Origin: Phycisphaerae bacterium RAS2
Lineage (GTDB): Bacteria; Planctomycetota; Phycisphaerae; UBA1845; UTPLA1
Direction of reading: 5' to 3'
NCBI GenBank assembly: GCA_007753915.1
Contig: CP036352.1
Span: 248,001-312,000 of the forward strand
DNA: 64,000 nt
Position numbers and translations under genes: made by a program. The notes under the pieces were generated by a model. That model saw only the letters and a list, made by a program, of their open reading frames with translations. It made no database searches and had not been told where the DNA came from. Every line of letters begins with the position of its first letter. Position 1 is the stretch's first letter. Below are positions 8,690-16,614 of this stretch, in pieces.

Positions 8690-8773
8690 TCCTCAATTAT
8701 TCTAAGTGTCGCGAAGACAATTAATTAAGGCGATCTGTCAGCGGCGGATTGCCCGGCGAACACCAGAAAAGCA

Positions 8774-8804
8774 TTGACATTGCGGAGGAGGGGGGGGGTA
8801 GTAT
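8774..8804 (+). promoter_or_regulatory. promoter-like sequence with a G9 tract in the spacer
   Basis: A perfect TTGACA (8774-8779) and TAGTAT (8799-8804) are 19 nt apart, and the spacer contains an uninterrupted run of nine G (8790-8798). With a 17-nt spacer as the usual optimum, loss of two G would strengthen the promoter, the arrangement seen in slipped-strand phase-variable promoters. The downstream gene encodes an exported protein (8879). Confidence 0.45.
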
Positions 8805-8811
8805 TGTGCCT

Positions 8812-8829
8812 GTCGTCTAAATAGACGAC
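8812..8829. promoter_or_regulatory. perfect 8-bp inverted repeat in the leader
   Basis: GTCGTCTA and TAGACGAC flank a 2-nt centre (AA). It lies just downstream of the G-tract promoter, around its expected transcription start, and 50 nt before the start of the gene at 8879. It could be an operator or an mRNA hairpin; no U-tract follows. Confidence 0.5.
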
Positions 8830-8878
8830 GCTGGAAAAAGAATAGTTCTGGCCCCTCTTTCCAAACTGGAGGTGTTAC

Positions 8879-9328
8879 GTGGCAATTCGAGGCAGAAGAG
8901 TGCTCGTACTGATCATCATCTCTATTGCATCGTCAATGGGCCTTCGAGCGGATCATCCTTGCCCATGCCCTCAAGGTACAAGCTGCGGATACGAAAGAGT
9001 CGAGCAACCCTATTGCTTCGATGACACTCCTTGTTCTTGTGTCGACCTTGGTTGTCTTAATGGGTTGAAGGTGACGAATTGGTCGTTCTTCCGGTATGCG
9101 AGTGATCCCCCAGCTGATGTAATCAATTGCCTGTCGGTTGGTTGCGCTGGGTTTTGCTTTGCCTTGGAGTGGCAGACCTGCGGGCGAGTACTATTCTGTG
9201 TTCCGACGGGACCTTTTGGCCTTTGTTTTACAAGTAGTCAGTGTTCTGGAAACCTATCACTCCAAACATGGAATGTCTATGGATATTGGGCTTCGTACCC
9301 TGAACCTTGTTGCTACTTGTATGAATAA
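8879..9328 (+). CDS. exported cysteine-rich hypothetical protein (lower-GC insert)
   Basis: A 149-residue protein with a GTG start preceded by CTGGAGGTG, a signal peptide (cleavage near LRA-DHPC) and about 16 cysteines in the mature part, including CPCPQGTSC, CSCVDLGC and a terminal CC. It also has many aromatic residues, and I recognise no family. Base composition is visibly less GC-rich than in flanking genes, as in the next gene, suggesting recent acquisition. It ends 9 nt before the gene at 9338 and they probably share the G-tract promoter. A disulfide-rich surface or periplasmic protein is a guess. Confidence 0.6.
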   Translation: MAIRGRRVLVLIIISIASSMGLRADHPCPCPQGTSCGYERVEQPYCFDDTPCSCVDLGCLNGLKVTNWSFFRYASDPPADVINCLSVGCAGFCFALEWQTCGRVLFCVPTGPFGLCFTSSQCSGNLSLQTWNVYGYWASYPEPCCYLYE

Positions 9329-9337
9329 GAGGGATCC

Positions 9338-10750
9338 ATGCGATCTGTCCTGACGCCCATTGTCATGGTGTGCAGTTTGGTGGGGGGCCTTCAAGCACAA
9401 GTCCCGGATGCGCTGCGCCGTTCTTTAGAATTGAGGCGCTCCTATCAAACGGCCGAGATGCGATATAGGTTGAAGCTGGTCGGGCCTTGGGGGGACAGTT
9501 TCCGCAATTTCGAATCACGGATTGCGGGCGCTTCGTACATGGTCATCGACCGGGGTGATGACGATGGGGTTATTACGTACAGTGCTCACACAGGGCTACC
9601 CAATCTGGGGATGAGGGGTGCCTGCGCTCCGGTGCTTGAGTTGGTTGATCGAAGTTCGGGCAGCGCTTGGTATTTTCAGGAAGGGAGCGGTTCAGCGACT
9701 TCGCAAACGCCGGCCGAGGCAACGGCCTTGGATATCCGCACAATAGGCTTTGAGCCATTCCCGCTGATATCTGATCCGTCGGCGATGATTGAGAACTGGA
9801 AGCAGTTCTTTCCTTCGCCGGGGCATTGGCGAGTTAAGGAGAGCGGCCACTTTACACAAGTTGTCGCCGAAAGGGACTTTGACGTAAAGCAAGCCCCCAA
9901 GCATCGCCAGAGATGGGTTTGGACGATTGATCCTAGTCGGGATGACGTCGTAGTCAGCATCGTTATTGAAGTTGCGTTGCCGGACCAGGCTCCTCGCACG
10001 TGGGGGAAAGGGGAAACTACCTACAAACTGATTGATGGCCATTGGATTCCGTCCGCATTCACAGGATGGCGCGAAGGGAAAAAAGACGAAGTGTTGCGGG
10101 CTGAGTATGAGCTGTTGGAAGCAAGCGTGGATAAGGAGCACCACCCGCGCACATTGACGGTTGACATGCTCAAAATCCCGGAAGGCACTCTTGTGGGATC
10201 CCCATTGGACGGGCGTCGTGGCGTGCAAGTATGGAACGGCCAATCAGCTGTTTCACGGGAAGAATGGTTGGAGACCAAGCGTCCACCTGCAAATCAGAGC
10301 GATGATACGACTCTGGCCGGGCACCAGAAGGCAGATCACTATCGCTATCCCGCCTGGTGGTACGATAGCGCAGGATTGAATGGACTGAAAGGTGTGCCGA
10401 CCGATCCGAACGAATGGGAAGCCTACGTTCGAAGGTGGTGCATCCGTCACGAAGCGAATGAAAAGCAGCGTACGGCGGCGAGGGGTATTCTGGACGATTG
10501 TCGAAAAGAAGCACGCGCCTATTGGGAGAAACACCGACCGGAACTGGAGAAGCTTGAATCGCGGCAGAACAAACTGGATCCGGCTTCCAAGGAACTCGTT
10601 GCTGTGAGGGCACAACAAGATAAACTGCTTCAGCCGGTCAGCGCGATTTTCGACCGGCTCAAAGCTCGACTTGAGCCGCTTCTGCTTGATAAGCAGGCCA
10701 CAGTCCGCTCGCAGCCGACATCGGCCGCAGTATCGTCCACTAAACCATAG
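9338..10750 (+). CDS. exported hypothetical protein with C-terminal module shared with the gene at 4100
   Basis: A 470-residue protein with a signal peptide ending near GLQA. Residues about 30-300 are beta-rich by appearance (alternating hydrophobic strands, RWVWTIDPS, ETTYKLIDGHWIPS), reminiscent of the lipoprotein-sorting-like folds common in this group, but no motif fixes the family. Residues 358-460 (EWEAYVRRWC, EKQRTAARGIL, EARAYWEKHRPELEKLE, PVSAIFDRLKARLEPLL) match the C-terminal module of the protein at 4100. Codon use is less GC-rich than in the neighbours. It converges on ygeY. Confidence 0.55.
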   Translation: MRSVLTPIVMVCSLVGGLQAQVPDALRRSLELRRSYQTAEMRYRLKLVGPWGDSFRNFESRIAGASYMVIDRGDDDGVITYSAHTGLPNLGMRGACAPVLELVDRSSGSAWYFQEGSGSATSQTPAEATALDIRTIGFEPFPLISDPSAMIENWKQFFPSPGHWRVKESGHFTQVVAERDFDVKQAPKHRQRWVWTIDPSRDDVVVSIVIEVALPDQAPRTWGKGETTYKLIDGHWIPSAFTGWREGKKDEVLRAEYELLEASVDKEHHPRTLTVDMLKIPEGTLVGSPLDGRRGVQVWNGQSAVSREEWLETKRPPANQSDDTTLAGHQKADHYRYPAWWYDSAGLNGLKGVPTDPNEWEAYVRRWCIRHEANEKQRTAARGILDDCRKEARAYWEKHRPELEKLESRQNKLDPASKELVAVRAQQDKLLQPVSAIFDRLKARLEPLLLDKQATVRSQPTSAAVSSTKP

Positions 10751-10843
10751 AAGCACCGAGTTCTATTGAGTGAATGAGCGTTTCACTGCAAGTCCGCCAC
10801 CCAACCAATCTTGTAAGCGGCTGTTCAATGCTGACTAGGCGAC

Positions 10844-12061
10844 TCACTTCCCTGCCTTGCGCTTGCAATACACATTCGCAAACGACGCATAAAACGCCGC
10901 GCACTTCACCATGTGCTCGATCGGCACGCTGTCGTTCACCGTGTGGGCGACTGCTTCCGGCGCGGGGCCGAAGCCGACGCAGGGGATGCCGTACAACCCC
11001 GCTATCGACACGCCGTTGGTGCTGAAGGTCCAGCGGCCGGGCTTCTGCCGTTCGCCGAACAGGGCCGCATAGGTGTCCACCGCCGCCGCGACCTGCGGCG
11101 CATTCTCCTCTTCGCACCATGTGGGAAAAAAGTTCTCCGTCGGATAGACGAGGCCGGTGTAAGTCGGCTTGTCGTAGCGGACGATCTTCACCTCGCCGGC
11201 CACGCCCGCCTTCTTCATCGCCGCCTTCACCTCGGCGATGGCCGACGCCTTGGTGTCGCCGACGGTCAGCCGCCGGTCGAGATGGATGTAGGCCTGATCG
11301 GGGACGGCGCAGAGGCTGGGCGTCTTGCAGTCGATGTAGCTGACGGTGATGGTCGCCTTGCCGAGAAAGGCGTGATCGCGCAGTCGCGTGTTGAGCGATT
11401 CAATCTCGCGCACGACGCGCGACATCTTATAGACGGCGTTGTCGCCCTTGTGCGGCATCGAGCCGTGGCACGACTTGCCCCGCACGGTGACGCCGATTTC
11501 CATGCGCCCGCGCTGGCCGCGCAGGATTCTGCAATTTGTCGAATCCGTCACGACGACCGCCTCGGGCCGGATGCCGCCCTCCTTCACCAGGTACTGCCAG
11601 CAGAGCCCGTCGCAATCTTCTTCCGCCACGGTGAACGTCAGCAGCAGCGTGTAGTCCTTGGTGGGAATCTTCAGGTCGCGGATGATCCGGCCCGCATAGA
11701 CCATGGCCGGCACGGCTCCCTTCTGATCGCCCGCGCCGCGGCCATAGACGATGCCCTTCGCCACTTTGCCCTTGTACGGATCGTGCTTCCACTCGGAGGG
11801 ATTGCCGACGCCGACGGTGTCGACGTGCGCATCGATGGCGATCAGCCGCTTGCCGGTGCCGATCTTCGCGAGCAGATTGCCGAACTTGTCGGTCCAGACC
11901 CTGTCATACGCGCCGACCTTCTTAAGCTCCTGTCGAATCCGCGCGATCACGCGGCCTTCGATGCCGGTCTGCGACGGGATGGCGACGATGTCGCGGAGGA
12001 ATTTGACCATGGCGGGTTGATATCGAGCCGCCTGATTGCGAACCGCGGGAAAGTCGAGCAT
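10844..12061 (-). CDS. ygeY: YgeY-type M20 metallohydrolase
   Basis: A 405-residue protein, very similar by eye to E. coli YgeY, a peptidase M20 / ArgE-DapE type zinc hydrolase of the so-called selenium-metabolism cluster. Metal-site residues are visible: DAHVDTVG (His79, Asp81), GRGAGDQKG (Asp near 113), VAEEDCDG (catalytic and ligand Glu near 147) and a C-terminal His in VAHTVND. The lid-domain segment GQRGRMEI and TFSTNGVSI are shared with YgeY. Members hydrolyse amide bonds of N-acyl or carbamoyl amino compounds; the true substrate is unknown. It lies opposite ygeW with the low-GC insert between them. Confidence 0.88.
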   Translation of the reverse strand: MLDFPAVRNQAARYQPAMVKFLRDIVAIPSQTGIEGRVIARIRQELKKVGAYDRVWTDKFGNLLAKIGTGKRLIAIDAHVDTVGVGNPSEWKHDPYKGKVAKGIVYGRGAGDQKGAVPAMVYAGRIIRDLKIPTKDYTLLLTFTVAEEDCDGLCWQYLVKEGGIRPEAVVVTDSTNCRILRGQRGRMEIGVTVRGKSCHGSMPHKGDNAVYKMSRVVREIESLNTRLRDHAFLGKATITVSYIDCKTPSLCAVPDQAYIHLDRRLTVGDTKASAIAEVKAAMKKAGVAGEVKIVRYDKPTYTGLVYPTENFFPTWCEEENAPQVAAAVDTYAALFGERQKPGRWTFSTNGVSIAGLYGIPCVGFGPAPEAVAHTVNDSVPIEHMVKCAAFYASFANVYCKRKAGK

Positions 12062-12148
12062 GGGTGTGATTCCTCGATGTTGGACGACCTCGTGTTGAAC
12101 GAGTATTGGAGTAGACCTTCGTTTCCGATGCGTGATCCCCTCACCCTG

Positions 12149-12171
12149 CCCTCTCCCCCGAGGGGAGAGGG
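12149..12171. repeat. 10-bp perfect inverted repeat (CCCTCTCCCC / GGGGAGAGGG)
   Basis: Ten-base arms at 12149-12158 and 12162-12171 with a 3-nt loop, in the space between the divergent ygeY and deaminase genes. The motif resembles the dispersed CCCTCACCCTG-type intergenic palindromes seen in many genomes. No T-tract follows, so it is not a classic terminator. Confidence 0.65.
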
Positions 12172-12190
12172 TTTCAGGAGCAGTTCATAC

Positions 12191-12196
12191 TATAAT
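12191..12196 (+). promoter_or_regulatory. -10 element (TATAAT) next to the deaminase start
   Basis: A perfect TATAAT ends 8 nt before the ATG at 12205, with no ribosome binding site between. No convincing -35 is seen. The transcript would be leaderless or nearly so. Confidence 0.45.
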
Positions 12197-12204
12197 GGCC
12201 GCCC

Positions 12205-12705
12205 ATGAGCGGCAACGAGCGAGCGATGAGCGACAGCGGGCACGAACGATGGATGGCGCTGGCGATTGAGCAGGCGCGGGTGAGCATCGCCGGCGGGCAG
12301 AGTCCGTTCGGCGCGGTCGTCGTGCGCGACGGCAGGCTGGTCGTCGCGGCGCACAATGAAGTGTGGCATCGCACCGATCCGACGGCCCATGCCGAAGTGG
12401 TCACGATCCAGAAAGCGTCGGCGGCGTTGAAGACCATCGACCTGTCGGGATGCGTGATGTACTCCAGTTGCGAGCCGTGTCCGATGTGCGCATCGGCGAT
12501 TCACTGGAGCAAGCTGGACGCGGTGTATTACGGCGCGACGATCGCCGACGCTCAGCGTGCGGGCTTCACGGAACTGACGCTGCCGATCGAGGATGTCTAT
12601 CGCATCGGGCAAAGCAGCGTGAAGGCCGTGCCGGGTGTGATGCAGGCCGAGTGCGCGAAGTTGTTTGACGAATGGCTGGCGCACAAGGGGCATCGGGTAT
12701 ATTGA
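12205..12705 (+). CDS. guanine deaminase-like (CDA-fold) nucleobase deaminase
   Basis: A 166-residue member of the cytidine-deaminase fold. The zinc site is complete: the HAE motif at residues 62-64 (TAHAEVVTI) and the PCPMC motif at about 91-95. The layout (PFGAVVVRDG, HRTDPTAHAEV, SSCEPCPMCASAIHWSK, then a long C-terminal part ending LAHKGHRVY) is closer to the small guanine deaminases of the B. subtilis type than to TadA, but I cannot exclude another nucleobase or nucleoside. A second in-frame ATG at 12226 is also possible. The location next to ygeY fits a purine or ureide breakdown role (inference). Confidence 0.75.
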   Translation: MSGNERAMSDSGHERWMALAIEQARVSIAGGQSPFGAVVVRDGRLVVAAHNEVWHRTDPTAHAEVVTIQKASAALKTIDLSGCVMYSSCEPCPMCASAIHWSKLDAVYYGATIADAQRAGFTELTLPIEDVYRIGQSSVKAVPGVMQAECAKLFDEWLAHKGHRVY

Positions 12706-12854
12706 AGCTCATGTGGAATGTAGAAATCAGAGTGTAGAAAGGGCTTCCGCCGAAGTCTTAGCCCCGAGCGCCAGTCGAAGATCCGCCGTGGCGGGCGAGC
12801 GGGCACCGACGACATGCAAGACAGTGCAGAGTTCGTTCCACGAGGTATTAATCC

Positions 12855-13790
12855 ATGCAGCGAATCAGGATCGCGTTACCGGCTGTCTTGCTTCTTGCAC
12901 TCTCCTGCGACTCGAAGCCTGACGCAAGCGGTGGTGCGGCGAGCAGTCGTCCTGCAGGTGCGAAGCGCATCGGTGTTTCGCTGCTCACGGTTCAACACGC
13001 GTTCTATCAGGAACTGCGTGCCGGGCTGGAGGACGAGGCCAGGAAACTCGGCTACGAACTGCGCATCACCAGCGGCGAATTTGACGCGGCCCGGCAGGTC
13101 AACCAGATCGACGAGTTTCTCGTACAGAAGCTCGATGCCATCGTCGTCTGCCCGTGCGATTCGCGCAGCGTCGGCGCGAGCATCCGCGCGGCCAACGACG
13201 CAAACGTTCCCGTCTTCACCGCCGACATCGCCAGCACCTCGCCGCTCGGAAAGGTCGTCTCGCACATCGCGTCGGACAACGTCGCCGGCGGGCGAAAGGC
13301 GGCGGATCTGATGGCGAAGGCCCTCGGCGGCAAAGGCAAAGTCGCCATTCTGTCGCACCCCGAAGTCGCCAGCGTCAGCGCCCGCGTCGAGGGCTTCCGA
13401 AAGCAAATCGCAGCGACGCCGGGCGTAACGCTCGCCGCCGAACTGTCGGCCGACGGCAAGCGCGACAAAGCCGTGCGCGTCATGGAGGACTTGCTCCAAT
13501 CACACGGCGACCTCGCCGGCGTATTCGCCATCAACGACGATTGCGCGCTGGGCGCGCTCGCGGCCATCGAGTCGGCGGGCAAGCTCGGCAAGATCGCCAT
13601 CGTCGGCTACGACGCCACGCCCGAAGCAAGGGCGAAGATCAAAGCGGGCGCAATCTACGGCGACGTGATTCAGAACCCGCGCGAAATCGGGCGACTCACG
13701 CTTCAGGCCATTCACGATCACTTTAACGGCCGAACACCGGCCGCCGTGATTCCCGTTGACGTCGGCGTCTTTACCCAGGACACGCCCTGA
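12855..13790 (+). CDS. ABC importer substrate-binding lipoprotein, ribose/LacI type
   Basis: A 311-residue periplasmic-binding protein of the type 1 (ribose, galactose) class. It has a lipobox LALSC with the lipidated Cys at residue 18. The domain begins RIGVSLLTVQHAFYQELRAGLEDEA, with the DAIVVCPCDS, ASDNVAGGRKAADLM and FAINDDCALGALAAIE blocks typical of RbsB-like proteins. It delivers ligand to the ATPase and permease encoded next. The ligand is probably a sugar or related small molecule, but the neighbourhood (deaminase, YgeW, YgeY) leaves a nucleoside possible. It ends 4 nt before the ATPase gene. Confidence 0.85.
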   Translation: MQRIRIALPAVLLLALSCDSKPDASGGAASSRPAGAKRIGVSLLTVQHAFYQELRAGLEDEARKLGYELRITSGEFDAARQVNQIDEFLVQKLDAIVVCPCDSRSVGASIRAANDANVPVFTADIASTSPLGKVVSHIASDNVAGGRKAADLMAKALGGKGKVAILSHPEVASVSARVEGFRKQIAATPGVTLAAELSADGKRDKAVRVMEDLLQSHGDLAGVFAINDDCALGALAAIESAGKLGKIAIVGYDATPEARAKIKAGAIYGDVIQNPREIGRLTLQAIHDHFNGRTPAAVIPVDVGVFTQDTP

Positions 13791-13794
13791 CCGC

Positions 13795-15312
13795 ATGACC
13801 GATGCCCCACCGTTGCTGCGATTCGTCGGCGTGGGCAAGTCGTTCCCCGGCGTTCGCGCGCTGGACGGTGTGTCGTTCGACGCCCGCGCCGGTGAGATTC
13901 ATGCCGTCGTCGGCGAGAACGGCGCTGGTAAATCGACATTGATGAAAATCCTATCGGGCGTGCATCAGCCCGATGACGGCCGCGTCGAGATCGACGGGCG
14001 ACCGGTCCGGCTCGTCGACGCCCGCGCCGCGCAGTGCCTCGGCATCGCCATCGTGCACCAGGAATTCAACCTCGCGCGACACCTGTCCGTCGCAGAGAAC
14101 GTCTTCCTCGGTCGCTGGCCGCGCCGCGCCATGACCGGCCTGATTGACTTTCCGGTCCTGTGCCGTCGCGCCTGCGACCTGTTGTCGTCACTCGGCATCG
14201 AGCTGGATGTCAGCCTGCCGGTCGAGGCGCTCTCGGTAGCCCGGCAGCAAATGGTCGAGATCGCGCGGGCGCTGTCGCTGGATGCCCGTGTGCTGATTCT
14301 CGACGAACCGTCGGCCGTGCTGACGCCGGCGGAGCTTCAATCGCTCTTCGTCCTGCTGCGACAACTCCGCGCGCGCAGCGTCGGCATCCTTTACATCTCG
14401 CATCGCCTGGAGGAAATCTTCGACCTGGCGGATCGCGTCACCGTCCTGCGCGACGGCCGCCACATCAGCACGCGACCGATCGCCGACGTCACACGCGACG
14501 GACTGATCCACGAGATGGTCGGCCGAACGCTGGACGAGGAGTTTCCCCCGCGCGCGTCCAGGCCGGGCGACTTTGTACTGCGAGTGCGTGACCTTACCGC
14601 GCCGCGTCGCTTCGAGGCGGTGACGTTCGACGTGCGCGCGGGCGAAGTGTTCGGGTTGACCGGCCTCGTCGGCAGCGGGCGCTCTTCCGTGATGCAGGCG
14701 ATTTTTGGCGCGTGCCCCGTTTCATGCGGGAGCGTGGCCGTGGGATCATCGCGCGGGCCGTTCCATTCGCCGCGCGGCGCGATGGCCGCGGGCGTGGCCT
14801 ACCTGCCCGAGGATCGCAAGCGCCACGGCCTGCTTCTGGACCGGCCGATCCGCGAGAACGTCACGCTCGCCAATCTCGGTGCGTACACCCGCGGTGGGCT
14901 GCTGAATTCATCCCGCGAGCGTGTGTCCGTCGCTCGCCACGCACGGCGACTGCGATTCCGCGAGGAAGCGTTGGAGTCTGCCGCGCGGACGTTCAGCGGC
15001 GGGAATCAGCAGAAGCTGCTCCTGGCACGCTGGCTGGATCGCACCTGTCGCGTCATGCTGCTCGACGAGCCGACGCGCGGCGTGGATATCGGCGCGAAGG
15101 TAGAAATCTACGCGTTGATAAATGAACTCGCCGCGCAAGGTCTGGCCGTCGTGATCGCTTCGTCGGAGTTGCCCGAGGTCATCGGCATGTGCGACCGAAT
15201 CGGCGTCTTGTGCCGTGGTCGCCTTGCGGGCGTGCTGGACAACGCCCGGCGCGATGCAACCCAGGAACAGGTGATGGCTTTGGCGGTCGGAGGCGGTGAA
15301 ACTGTCGAATAG
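13795..15312 (+). CDS. ABC importer ATPase with two nucleotide-binding domains (RbsA type)
   Basis: A 505-residue tandem ATPase of the carbohydrate uptake type 2 family. The first domain has Walker A GENGAGKST (residues 40-48), signature-like LSVARQQMVEIARAL and Walker B LILDEPSAVL. The second has GLVGSGRSSVM as its degenerate Walker A, signature FSGGNQQKLLLARWL and Walker B VMLLDEPTRGVDIG. This asymmetric pair is typical of RbsA, XylG and AraG. It energises the importer from the cytoplasmic side. I start at the ATG at 13795, right after the binding-protein stop, which gives the usual short leader. Confidence 0.9.
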   Translation: MTDAPPLLRFVGVGKSFPGVRALDGVSFDARAGEIHAVVGENGAGKSTLMKILSGVHQPDDGRVEIDGRPVRLVDARAAQCLGIAIVHQEFNLARHLSVAENVFLGRWPRRAMTGLIDFPVLCRRACDLLSSLGIELDVSLPVEALSVARQQMVEIARALSLDARVLILDEPSAVLTPAELQSLFVLLRQLRARSVGILYISHRLEEIFDLADRVTVLRDGRHISTRPIADVTRDGLIHEMVGRTLDEEFPPRASRPGDFVLRVRDLTAPRRFEAVTFDVRAGEVFGLTGLVGSGRSSVMQAIFGACPVSCGSVAVGSSRGPFHSPRGAMAAGVAYLPEDRKRHGLLLDRPIRENVTLANLGAYTRGGLLNSSRERVSVARHARRLRFREEALESAARTFSGGNQQKLLLARWLDRTCRVMLLDEPTRGVDIGAKVEIYALINELAAQGLAVVIASSELPEVIGMCDRIGVLCRGRLAGVLDNARRDATQEQVMALAVGGGETVE

Positions 15313-15333
15313 CGTATAGCGGCCTCTGAATAA

Positions 15334-15450
15334 CCGAGCCGCAACCGTCAGGGAGCGCCGAGTAACGCTTTGTGAATCGGCCAATTTTCAGTTGTGATGA
15401 TTCGTTCTTAATCGGAGGTCGCGCGGCGCTCCCTGACAGTCGCGGCTCGG
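15334..15450. repeat. long inverted repeat between ABC ATPase and permease genes
   Basis: Two 27-nt arms, 15334-15360 (beginning CCGAGCCGCAACCGTCAG) and 15424-15450, match at 25 of 27 positions in inverted orientation around a 63-nt AT-richer loop. It occupies most of the 236-nt spacer between two genes that are normally adjacent. It could fold in the mRNA and lower permease expression or be a miniature mobile or REP-type element; no target duplication was identified. Confidence 0.75.
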
Positions 15451-15548
15451 AAAGTCACCGGTGCGTGGAGTAATTCAAAGGCCCCCGAAAGCGAATGGTA
15501 ATGCGCGAGCGTGAATCACTCCGCGCAGCGTGATCGAGGAACGCAGGC

Positions 15549-16532
15549 ATGAAGTACTTGAGTTGGGACTTGATGGTTCGCGGTCGGATGGTGGTGGTGC
15601 TGTTGCTGCTGATCGCGGCCGCGGCATCGCTCACCGACGGCGTGTTTCTTCAGCCCGACAACCTCGTCAACGTCGCACGGCAGATTTCTCTCGAAGCGAT
15701 GATCGCCTTCGGCATGACGCTGATCATCATCACCGGCGGGATTGACCTTTCGGTCGGTTCCGTCGTCGCGCTCGCCGGCGTCGTAGCGGCGATTGCCATG
15801 CGCGCTGCGGGCGGCGAATCGGCCGGAACCATCGTCGTCGGCGCGCTGGCGGCCTGCGGGACGGGCCTTGCCGGCGGCGCGGCCTCCGGCGCGATCATCA
15901 CGCGCTTCGCCCTGCCGCCGTTCATCGTGACGCTCGCGCTGATGCTCGTGGCGCGCGGGCTGGCATTCATCTTCTGCGGGGGCGAGCCGATCTACGAAGG
16001 GCTGCCGCAGAGCTTGCTCTGGCTGGGCCGCGGGTTTGTTTTCGAGAACGTGCTCGGTCGGCGGCTGCCCGTGCCTGTGATGCTGATGGCGATGGTGTTT
16101 GCGGCGTCGTGGTTGCTGCTCGCGCGGACCGTGATGGGCCGCTGCGTCATCGCCATTGGCTGCAATGAAGAAGCCGCTCGGCTGGCAGGCATTCCCGTGC
16201 GGCGAACGAAGTTGTTTGTCTATGTGCTCACCGGCGGGCTGGCCGGGCTCGTCGGGCTGCTCCATGACGGAAAGCTCATGGCCGCCGACCCGAAGATCGG
16301 CGAAATGTGGGAGCTGAACATTATCGCGGCTGTCGTCGTTGGCGGGACGAGTCTCTTCGGCGGGCGCGGCGGCATCCCCGGCACGCTCGTCGGCGCGCTG
16401 ATCATAGGTGTGCTGAACAACATGCTGAACCTGATGGGCGTGCAGCACTTCTGGCAGAAGATCGTACTCGGGCTGGTGATCCTCGCGGCGGCATTGCTGG
16501 ACGCGGCGATGGCGAGACTAGGAAGAAGGTAG
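15549..16532 (+). CDS. ABC importer permease (RbsC / BPD_transp_2 type)
   Basis: A 327-residue polytopic membrane protein with about nine hydrophobic segments. The central block GMTLIIITGGIDLSVGSVVAL, the VALAG start of the next helix and a later AGLVGLLHDGKL / AAVVVGGTSLFGGRGG block are the hallmarks of RbsC-type permeases. It forms the membrane channel with the ATPase encoded before it, across an unusual 236-nt spacer with a long inverted repeat. Its stop codon touches a short GAATGCC-type repeat. Confidence 0.9.
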   Translation: MKYLSWDLMVRGRMVVVLLLLIAAAASLTDGVFLQPDNLVNVARQISLEAMIAFGMTLIIITGGIDLSVGSVVALAGVVAAIAMRAAGGESAGTIVVGALAACGTGLAGGAASGAIITRFALPPFIVTLALMLVARGLAFIFCGGEPIYEGLPQSLLWLGRGFVFENVLGRRLPVPVMLMAMVFAASWLLLARTVMGRCVIAIGCNEEAARLAGIPVRRTKLFVYVLTGGLAGLVGLLHDGKLMAADPKIGEMWELNIIAAVVVGGTSLFGGRGGIPGTLVGALIIGVLNNMLNLMGVQHFWQKIVLGLVILAAALLDAAMARLGRR

Positions 16533-16552
16533 AATGCCGAATGACGAAATAA
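16532..16552. repeat. short 7-nt-period array after the permease stop
   Basis: Three units GAATGCC, GAATGAC and GAAATAA follow one another at the permease stop codon. It is short, but agrees with the other 7/8-nt arrays of the window in unit size and in touching a stop codon. Confidence 0.4.
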
Positions 16553-16614
16553 AAGGCCGGCATGCCGTGGTAGGGCAAGGATAAACGAGGCGAAGCTTTC
16601 GCTATTTGCAATTC

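Noticed and set aside
8690-10760. The lower-GC pair of genes as a prophage or insertion sequence
   Set aside because: No integrase, transposase, terminal repeats or target duplication can be seen; only composition and position suggest transfer.
12205-12705. The deaminase as TadA (tRNA adenosine deaminase)
   Set aside because: The HAE and PCPMC motifs are shared, but the long C-terminal part and the DPTAHAEV context fit small guanine deaminases better.
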